This document shows positions 54,216 through 64,000 of a stretch of 64,000 nt of DNA, piece by piece. Numbering within the stretch: position 1 is the first letter of the stretch; the number at the start of each line of letters is the position of its first letter. Both the position numbers and the translations under genes were made by a program. The stretch is from Chamaelirium japonicum (taxonomy: Eukaryota; Streptophyta; Magnoliopsida; Liliales; Melanthiaceae): the NCBI GenBank assembly GCA_947650365.1, contig OX393557.1, positions 51,034,472-51,098,471 on the forward strand, in the 5' to 3' direction. Under the pieces are notes generated by a model. The model saw nothing but the letters and a program-made list of their open reading frames with translations, did not search any database and was not told the DNA's origin.

Positions 54216-54930
54216 CTTTATCTTTGTTCTTATGATTGTAGATTGATTCCTGCATGCCTCTTTTTTTATGTGAAAATTGAGCCTGAGTTGTAGTTACAAC
54301 TCTATACTTATTGCTAAAATGAGGAGATGAGGTTTCTTAAAAATTTATATACGAGGGATTTATTTGCAAATTCAAAATTTATTAACAATTGTTGTCGTGC
54401 TTGTTATCCACCGCGCGTATTGGCTGGATCGACCACCTCTCTAGCTAAAATGGCCATCATGAACAAATGTGGACGTCCCAAACACGATATCCATGCCTCT
54501 TTAGAATTTCCAGTGCATGTCGGCACTGCTATGGCTGACAAAGACGAGTGTGAGGAGTTCAAGCTCTTCAAAATATGATAGATGATTTTGAGCTTTCAAA
54601 TATTATGTATACTGATACTTCAAACCTTACTGTCGACCTTATTTGATTTAGCTGGGCTTATCGGATCAATCTTGAACTGAGCTTAAATGTTGTGTTTGAA
54701 CTTGAGCTTGAATTTGTGTTCAATCTTTGGATCATTTTTGGAAATGAATCGCTTAAACGAGCAAATTTCAAGATATCTAATACTATGCTTAAAATAATTA
54801 TGAATATTTTACGGTTCAGTAACCTATTGCGGAGAATATGATCCGGTCAATGAGTGCCATGTAGCACTATGGAATCATCGCCATTGCGGTTAAGTGCGAT
54901 TCAGAGAGAGAGAGAGAGAGTTTTGCTGAT
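54216..54930. other. no supported gene
   Basis: A short frame at 54327-54578 (GTAMADKDECEEFKLFKI end) is not recognisable. A short (GA)n tract lies at 54903-54921. Confidence 0.4.
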
Positions 54931-54934
54931 GGGT

Positions 54935-55295
54935 GCTTCGTCTTTTTGGTTGAACAACAATCCCGTGCAGCGCACCCCTACCTGGCCATCTGATCCGCCG
55001 GTTCGAGACCCGACCATCTGATCCCGTGCAGCACACCCCTGCCCGATATATAATCGCTCGATTCGATTCCCATCCGTTGGATCAATGGGAATCGAACGGG
55101 CAAAAATGAATTTCGCTGTTACTGTAGTGGCTACAGTAACAGCGAAATTCATTTTTGCCCGTTCGATTCCCATCGATCCAATTGATGAGAATCGAACCGA
55201 GAGATCAACTACCGGGCGGTGGTGCGCTGCACAGGATCAGACGGCCGGGCGAGGGTACGCTGCAGGGGATCAGACGGGGGATCAGACAGCACGGG
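54935..55295. mobile_element. hairpin MITE with near-perfect central stem
   Basis: The centre (55087-55171) is a perfect inverted repeat of about 41 bases per arm with a three-base loop: GGGAATCGAACGGGCAAAAA against its complement. Outer parts pair more loosely (GATCCCGTGCAGC / GCTGCAGGGGATC type). The core TGTTACTGTAG / CTACAGTAACA is also present in the element at 62326-62966. Confidence 0.8.
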
Positions 55296-55607
55296 GGATT
55301 TCGCACGGATTCATAGCCGATCCGCGCGATAGGACGACCAAAAATCGGCAACGCATTTCTTAGCCCGGGTTGTACACAGCGCAATGTAACAGGCCTATCT
55401 CTCTCTCTCTATATATATATATAAAGAGACGTTGAATGACACTAGATCATAGGTAAGGCCTTGGATCGGGTCGTCTTCAGGTTATACCCTCACAGTCATT
55501 CATTTATATATATGTCGGTAGGGGATGAAAATATATAGTTGGCAACCGTCAAATGCCACCACAGCATGGGTGAGGCCTTAGGTTGAGTCGTCTTAGGGTT
55601 GTCCTCT

Positions 55608-55729
<122 letters not shown>

Positions 55730-55819
55730 AACCTTGAGGGAGGGGGTTCCGAGTTAAAATCTCACCACAATCGTTAGTTTGCATGGCGGTCGGGCTAAGT
55801 GGGATCGGCAGCCGTCAGG

Positions 55820-56045
55820 ATTATGTTGCCACCCTCGAACTATTGGAACCCTAATAATATAGTTACTGCTCTTGAAATGTTCCGTTGCCACCCTCGAAAT
55901 ATTATAACCTTCCATTCTCACGAAATAATATCGTTGCTCATGAATTATTACTGTCACCCTCAAAATATTGCCGCCACCCTCTAAATATTATCACCGCCCT
56001 CAGAATGTTTTTGTCATCGTCGAAATTTTTTTCGTGGCCTTGGGC
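55820..56045. repeat. degenerate repeats GCCACCCTCGAAATATTAT
   Basis: About eight loose copies of a 20-30-base word, CACCCTCGAAATATT, with variation. No coding content. Confidence 0.7.
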
Positions 56046-56080
56046 ACGGGGTTTTTACTAGTGTGTATATATATATATAT

Positions 56081-56235
56081 TGTTATGAAACGGTGGTTGC
56101 ATCGGATATGGATGCCCACCGGATAAAGACCCCCGGATTCAAGGGATTTAGAGATTTACCCCGTCTCTATCCCTATGGCATATTATGCCTATATATAGGG
56201 GCTTTGGTGAATAATAAACAGAGTTTTTCCCAACA
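56081..56235 (+). repeat. 5' LTR of copia element 4
   Basis: 155 bases, closely similar to 61043-61197 and to the complement of 10041-10195. Confidence 0.95.
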
Positions 56236-57900
56236 CGTTATCAGCACGAGCTACCCCCGAGCCCGTGCCCGGCACGACGAGAGAGGGAAGAGATCGGAGA
56301 GAGAGAGGGAGAGAAGAAGAGAGATCGGATCCTGGCCATCCCCATCGCCCCATCGTAGAGAGAGAGATCCCGTCTCGTGAGAACTCCGGCTCTCGTCCTC
56401 CCCTACTCCGGCTTCGATCACGTGAACAAGGTATGCTTCGAGACCTCTCTTGTCCGCCGTACCACATCACAGTCAGTCGGAGACCCCTCCGACCGTGCCC
56501 AGGTCGTCCGGCAACCCAGCCGGCGATCCCGCCGACTCATCTCGAAACCCACAGCCCACCTCAAACCAACCCCGCACGGCAATATTGGCCGCGCACGACA
56601 GTGGAGACAGGCTCTAGGCGGCGTCCGACGGCGGCCTCCGGGCAAACCCGTTGGGGTCCGAGCGGCGTCCGACGGTGGGTTTTCCGGCGAACCCATCGGG
56701 TACGCGAGCGGCGGCTGCGGGCTGCGCGAACGGAGGCGGAAAGCTGCGCGAGGCCGGGTGTGGGCTGTGCGAGCGGCGGCGGACGACGCGCGAGCGGCAC
56801 GACGAGCTTTTAGGGTTTCTGCGTTTTTTTTTTTTATTTTCTTTTCTCTTTTCTCGTTTGGAGAAGATGAACAGTGTTCATCCTGGGTTTTATTAAACCC
56901 GATCGACCCGACCCGATATACTTAATGCAGACCCGACTGTATATACAAATCTGACCCGACTGTTATACAGCAGACCCGACCCGACTGCATAGACAGACCC
57001 GACCCGTCCATTCTTATATGCACTCACATACATATGATTGACTGATTTGATATACACGTTTAATTTCAATTCTGTTTTGTAAGTCCGATCTATATCCAAA
57101 CCATTCGATCCATATATAGATCTTGGGTATCCGAACCATTCCGGACGCATCGGTATGGTCAGAATTTGTTATTTCATACATATTATTTATGTATTTAACT
57201 GTTTAGCCCCTAAGGGACCAATATGCAATATCTGTTTTACAAATAAGGACACAATTATCCTTAATTGTAACAGACTTTACGATGTACTTATATCTTTTGT
57301 TTTCTTACATATTCCATGTGCATAAGATGTTATTTTCTTCATTAGATGTACTTTAGGCAATTAGAACCTTTTAGAAAAGCTTGGCAAGGCGCATGACGAT
57401 TCTATAGAACCCGCTCTACCTTGGCAAGTGGTTTCTAAAAGGACTCTATTAATACCCAGTATTAATAGGCTTTGTACATGATATGTCAAATTGTTTTCTA
57501 TAATATATCTCTATATGCACATGTGATGAATATGATAATCATAGTAATTAATGAATATATGAACATGCGTGCATACATGAATATATGACTATGGTTAAGA
57601 TAGATATCTTATATCTCGTAGTGTGTATTAATTTTATCATTGTTAGATAAAATGATTTTCACTATTGTCAGTGTCAATACCGAATATTATTTGTTTATGG
57701 ACATATGTTGACTAGTTGAAATGATAATCGTTAACCTCATCCATAGCCTGTGTGTGAGCTCGGCCCTAGTCAGCCGAGACAGTACAATGTGGCTATGGAT
57801 ACATCTTAACTAGTAGTTCCATAACGGTTAGGATTTCGATGTTCATAGAATCCGATAGTCTTTAATCTATCAATTAACTAGGCTCCTATCCCATCCCCAG

Positions 57901-58974
57901 ATGTCAAACCTTACAAAGTTGGAGTTCGCCGCACTTGATGTTAACGGCAATAATTACTTAGCATGGAGGCTAGATGCTAAGCTCCATCTACAATCAATCA
58001 AGTTGGGTAAGGCGATTATACAGCCTACAGGCACGGAAAGCCTTAGTCCTGAAGACAAGGCTAAAGCGACAATCTTTCTGCGTCGTCACCTACATGTAGA
58101 CCTGAAGAACGAATATTTAATCGTTGAAGACCCCTTAGTTCTGTGGGAATCCCTACGGGATAGATATGATCATCAAAGGGCTGTCATCCTTCCAGCAGCG
58201 AGGAATGAATGGATAAACCTGTGCTACCAAGATTTTAAATCAGTCACAGAATATAATTCTGCAATGTTTAACATCGTGTCCCGACTTGAGCTATGTGGAG
58301 AGCCAGTTACCCAAGGACAGATGATCGATAAGACTCTATCCACCTTCCATGCAACGAACGTCCTACTGCAACAACAATATCGGGAGCGAAACTTCCAGAA
58401 AATATCAGATCTGATTTCGGTACTCTTAGTTGCAGAGGAGAACAATAAAGTTCTTATGAAGAATCACAACTCCAGACCAACTGGAGCATTGGCGTTCCCT
58501 GAAGCGCATGCCAATGAAGGATACCACAGAGGTAGAGGCAGATGAAGGTTTGGAAGAGGTGGTCGCTATAACCACTCTGGCAGAAGTGGCAGGGGCGACA
58601 GAGGTGGCAACCCCAGCAGAGGAGGCTACTGAGGTAGAGGCAGGCGTGGCCACCCCAGCAGAGGTGGACTCAATCCGCAGCAAAATACAAATTTCAAGAA
58701 ACAGAGTAACAAGCCCTGGCACGCAGAACAAGTGACGGAAGACTCTCCTTCTAATAAGTGGCCTACAGACACTTGTTTCAAGTGTGGGCGTGAAGGCCAT
58801 TGGTCTCGCAACTGTCGTACATCTAAAGAAGAGGTGGCAAACTTTCAAGCATCACAGAAAGCTGAGGGTAATGCAGTGTTTGACCTCGATAATGATGACC
58901 TCCTTGAAGATGAACTCAATGAGATGCAAGGAAAAACTAAGCTCACAACTTCTGATTTCTTCAACGACAACTAG
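57901..58974 (+). pseudogene. copia 4 gag, one frame with two TGA stops
   Basis: The frame starts MSNLTKLEFAALDVNGNNYL and runs 358 codons with only two stops, TGA at 58543 and another near 58630, both where a CGA arginine codon is likely in the RG-rich segment. Features: AWRLDAKLHLQ, LKNEYLIVEDPLVLWESLRD, RYDHQRAVILPAA, an Arg-Gly-rich basic tract, then the CCHC zinc knuckle CFKCGREGHWSRNC and an acidic tail. This is the capsid/nucleocapsid part of the polyprotein. Confidence 0.93.
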
Positions 58975-59164
58975 GGGGGACAGGATATTTTGAGTGATAA
59001 ACTGCTGTCGCTTATTAGAATAACTGTTTGATTTCTAGTAGTTAATATTTCATTTGCTTGTTAGACTGTCATATCATTTATTTTTATAAGAACAATTATT
59101 TGCTTTATTATAGTTGATAATTCGGTTTCTTGATATCTTTTAGATCTCTCTTATTAAATATTTC

Positions 59165-59700
59165 TCATTTCTTATAGAATCTAGGGGAGACATGTATATA
59201 GACTATAGCTGACCTCGCTCGGATAATAGAAGGCTCCGGTAGAGCACACCTGTGTTACTTAATGGAACCCATATCTTTATACAATCTGCCATATACTCTA
59301 GTAACTCTAAAAGAAACTTACTCAGTTTCAAAGATATAAGAATAAATGGGTATCACATAGAAACCCTGAGCGAGGGGAACAATGAATTCTTATGTATAAC
59401 CTCTAGTGTTGGAAACCAGAAGTTTACTCTAGAGAAATTCTCCAATCTATCCTTAGGGATATACGTCACCCACATTGGGATTGTTGAGTCACATGAAAAC
59501 ATGAGCTAACAGCTCAGTACTAATCCAAGACAAATAGTGAGCCAGGAGCTCCATAATCCTATAATTTTTAATATCTGGCATGATCATCTAGGATATCCTA
59601 GGACAATAATGATGAAAACGATCGTAGAAAACTTTTGTGGTCATTCCTTAGCACATTATCAAATATTTAGAACCCTTAACATGTGATATTTTTACCGCAA
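59165..59700 (+). pseudogene. copia 4 protease end and GAG-pre-integrase remnant
   Basis: Frame pieces: LLNGTHIFIQSAIYSSNSKR and NLLSFKDIRINGYHIETL (59252-59509), then FNIWHDHLGYPRTIMMKTI after a stop. These match the same region of element 1. The protease active site is not seen, and the integrase core is deleted just after it. Confidence 0.85.
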
Positions 59701-60860
59701 GATTTGCGGATTGTCACATTGATGAGACAGTCTTCTTGTCGTTAGGGGGAGATAAGAAAGATAATAAACGTCCTGTCCAAGAAGGAACGACGTGAATTAT
59801 CATGGAATTCTTCCATTCTGTCTCATCTAGACCCCAGGACTCCCCAATGTGAGCATGACGTTAGGAGAATGGCAGTAAATGAGTCTGACACACGCCAGAA
59901 GCGTGGCAGACCTATAGGTTCCAAAGATTTAGCTCCCTGGAAGAGGAGATTAAATAGCATATCACACCATACAGCTCCTGAAGAAGCTGTTCTTAATATA
60001 AACTCTCCTGAAGAGAGGATTCATGACGGTCCGGAAGATGTCATGAATCAAAAATCCAATTTCCCCAAATTAAAGCATATCGCTCCGGAAGAGGTTATGC
60101 CCCAGATCCTAGAAGAGACTGGGAAAGAGGTACCGGTACCCAACAATGATGAGATATCTGTGTTCTACACATACTCAGGGGAAATATGGAATAGAAAAGA
60201 AATAGTCATTGATGATATATTTTTATATACTACGACAAATGAGATAATGAAGGGTGATGATAATGATACTGAACCATGTAAAATCCCTGAAGGATTTGAT
60301 TTACCTATACGGTAACCTAGACAGTGAAATATATATAAAAATCCCTGAAGGATTTGATTTACCAAACTCCAAATCTAGAAATACGCATTCAATTAGATTA
60401 AAATGAGCATTGTACGGTCTGAAACAATCCAGAAGATTGTGGTACAATCGGCTCAGTAAATATCTGTCTAGGAAAGGCTATAAAAATGATATTATATGCC
60501 CATGCGTATTTATTAAGAAATCCCAGAATGGATTTGCAAAAGCAGCAGTAAATGTAGATGATATAAATCTAATAGGATCTCCCGAAGAGATTGAGAAGAC
60601 TGTTGGCTATCTTAAAAGGAGTTTGAAATGAAAGACCTGGATGAGTCAAATTTTGCCTCGGCCTGCAGATCGAACGCAATAAGGATGGGACCTTAGTCCA
60701 TCAAACAAAATATACTGAAAATCTTCTAAAGAGATTTAATACGGATAAGTGTTATCCACATGTAAGGTCTTTAGATGTTAACAAAGACCTATACAGGCCT
60801 AGAAAAGGAAATGAAGACGTCTTGGGTCCTGAAGTACCCTGGGTAAGTCGCACCCACTAA
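59701..60860 (+). pseudogene. copia 4 linker and reverse transcriptase C-terminal remnant
   Basis: After the integrase deletion come DIFTARFADCHIDETVF and the basic linker RQKRGRPIGSKDLAPWKRRL (59869-60315). KIPEGFDLP is met at 60282 and again at 60339, so the join across the deleted reverse transcriptase N-terminus is marked by a short repeat. The rest (YGLKQSRRLWYNRLSKYLSR, YGLK box; VDDINLIGSPEEIEKTVGYL with the DD of the active site; FCLGLQIERNKDG) is the C-terminal reverse transcriptase. RNase H is absent. Confidence 0.88.
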
Positions 60861-61042
60861 GATTCCAGAAGAATCTGAGATTCCAGACGAATCTGTTCCT
60901 GAAGAACTATGTTCCTGAAAAACTACGTTCCTGAAGAACGCGTTGTACTCTTTTTCCTTCACTAAAGGTTTTGTCCCATTGGGTTTTCCTTAGTAAGGTT
61001 TTAACGAGGCAATGTTTTGAAAAGTGGGCATCCAAGGGGGAG

Positions 61043-61192
61043 TGTTATGAAACGGTGGTTGCATTGGATATGGATGCCCACCGGATAAAGACCCCCGGAT
61101 TCAAGAGATTTAGAGATTTACCCTGTCTCTATCCCTATGGCATATTATGCCTATATATAGGGGCTTTGGTGAATTATAAACAGAGTTTTTCC

Positions 61193-61197
<5 letters not shown>
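61043..61197 (+). repeat. 3' LTR of copia element 4
   Basis: 155 bases, followed directly by (TA)n. Confidence 0.95.

Positions 61198-61232
<35 letters not shown>
61198..61232. repeat. (TA)n, 35 bases
   Basis: Lies between the copia 4 LTR and the first of three MITEs. Confidence 0.97.
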
Positions 61233-62966
<1,734 letters not shown>

Positions 62967-63037
<71 letters not shown>

Positions 63038-63059
63038 TAGAGAGAGAGAGGGAGAGAGA
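62967..63059. repeat. (TA)n then (GA)n
   Basis: About 25 TA units followed by about 42 bases of GA-rich repeat. Confidence 0.96.
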
Positions 63060-63594
63060 TACCTGACATCGGTGTTGGCAGGCAACTCTTGCGAGCACAT
63101 TTGGCGTGGGGGACCAGCGAACTAGAGAGAAAGATAGAGAGGGGGCTAGGGAGGCCAGCTGAATGAGATGGGGATGAGAAACCCTCGTAACAAATTTAGG
63201 ACATATTAAACTACGTTCCAGGCCCGTCGTTTAATTTGCGACTTACTTTTTTTTTAAAACATTTAATTGATATTAAATGATGGGTTCAGACCGTCGTTTA
63301 ATAAACTTCAGTCGAAGCCCATCATTTATTTATGTCATATTTTCCTTGTTTTGGTGTAGTGTCTTGGATTATTTTGGTTGCAAATTTATCGCTCAAAGTA
63401 GAGTTATCAAGGTATCTCGAGGGAGTATGACCATTATAAAAGATGACAAGGTCGAAAGTCTCTACTTTCTTTTTGGGTGCACCGAGAGCCTCCCGAAAAG
63501 ATTCATTTTACAACAAGTCCCTCGTTGACATTTTGTCACCTTAAAAAGACAAAATTCACATTGAAGAGTGATAATCACATATAAGAGTAAGAAT
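63060..63594. other. no supported gene
   Basis: GTCGTTTAAT-type words (63216, 63291) are repeated, the second after TTCAGACC. A short frame at 63277-63528 has no recognisable content. Confidence 0.4.
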
Positions 63595-64000
63595 ATGCAA
63601 ATGTTACTCTTTATTTACCGTACTTTGTAGAATGTTGTTCTTTGCTATAATGATTTTACTGTAGCAAATACATTGATTGCTACAATGATTTCACTACAAC
63701 AAAGGAACAATCTGAAAAGTACTATAGCAAAGAATAACAGTCTGCAAATGTTATCTTTGCTATAGTACTTCGCAGAGTGTTACTCTTTGCTACAATGATT
63801 TAACTGTAGCAGATACAATGAATGCTACTATAATTTCACTATATTTGAGTAACAATATGCAAAGTACTTTAACAAAGAGTTAACATTTGTAGATTGTTAC
63901 TGTTTGCTACAATGATTACTATAGCAGTCACTGTAGCATCTACTGTAAAATCACCGTAGCAACTATAGAGAAATGTGATTTCAATGAAATGTTACTCTTC
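63595..64000. repeat. GCTACA-rich dispersed repeat, copy 2, runs off the window
   Basis: 63690-64000 is collinear with 41385-41695. 63595-63690 holds a further, more diverged internal unit. The copy continues beyond the right edge. Confidence 0.85.

Larger units (their letters stand above)
56081..61197 (+). mobile_element. Ty1/copia element 4, both LTRs, internal deletions
   Basis: 5' LTR at 56081-56235 and 3' LTR at 61043-61197, each 155 bases, TGTTATG...CCCAACA. TATAT on both sides fits a five-base duplication, although it lies in (TA)n. The polypurine tract CCAAGGGGGAG is at 61032-61042. Sequence after the 5' LTR (CGTTATCAGCACGAGC) is only loosely like the initiator tRNA primer site. gag is present; the protease region is damaged; the integrase core and the reverse transcriptase N-terminal half are deleted. 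Same family as copia element 1. Confidence 0.93.

Noticed and set aside
56265..56925. Arginine-rich 182-codon frames in the copia 4 leader
   Set aside because: GC-rich leader between LTR and gag with overlapping open frames in several phases and no recognisable domain. Most likely non-coding.

Overview
This window is nuclear DNA from a flowering plant. The reasons are: Ty1/copia and Ty3/gypsy retrotransposons, Cassandra elements with 5S-like LTRs, a Mutator-like (MULE) transposon with a plant mobile domain gene, hAT, PIF/Harbinger and Helitron relatives, two plant-type initiator tRNA-Met genes, TTTAGGG-like repeats, and introns with GT/AG borders. Nothing here is prokaryotic or operonic. I cannot name the species from the sequence.

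Layout. 0-1 kb: a minisatellite and a Ty3/gypsy chromodomain remnant. 1.27-2.25 kb (minus): the first four exons of an ASCC2-like (CUE protein) gene. 2.4-3.2 kb: a 35-base G run and a minisatellite. 3.5-6.1 kb (minus): a decayed PIF/Harbinger transposon. 7.1-9.7 kb: purine-rich DNA, then a head-to-tail Cassandra array. 10.0-15.9 kb (minus): copia element 1, cut at its 5' side by copia element 2 (15.9-20.6 kb, minus). 21.3-22.6 kb: a long-TIR Mutator-type element holding a smaller MITE. 23.3-24.4 kb (plus): a host gene for a GH17-like/X8 (CBM43) secreted protein, last exon not found. 25.2-30.55 kb: a nearly complete MULE with exact 9-bp target duplications, an almost full transposase frame, an antisense mobile-domain gene and a 549-bp TRIM-like insertion in its right TIR. 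31.4-36.2 kb (minus): copia element 3, split by a 1.24-kb hAT-type element.

36.6-39.0 kb and 44.4-46.4 kb are two copies of one duplicated segment. Each carries an initiator tRNA-Met gene, and each received its own hAT-type insertion, for which the other copy preserves the empty site. Between them lie another hAT-type element, a GCTACA-rich repeat, a stray copy of part of the X8 gene, and a copia 3' end with LTR. 47.2-48.5 kb is a four-unit tandem Helitron-like array. 49-55.8 kb holds hairpin MITEs, long (TA)n and (GA)n tracts and a few exon-like blocks. 56.1-61.2 kb (plus) is copia element 4, of the same family as element 1, followed by three different MITEs each separated by long (TA)n tracts, up to 63.0 kb. 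The window ends inside a second copy of the GCTACA-rich repeat.

Host coding content is small: the ASCC2-like 5' part, the X8 gene and the two tRNAs. The tRNAs are linked to the mobile elements, because the 3' end of initiator tRNA-Met matches the primer sites of Cassandra, copia 2, copia 3 and the TRIM. The dominant theme is nested insertion, with several cases where target duplications or empty sites give the order of events.
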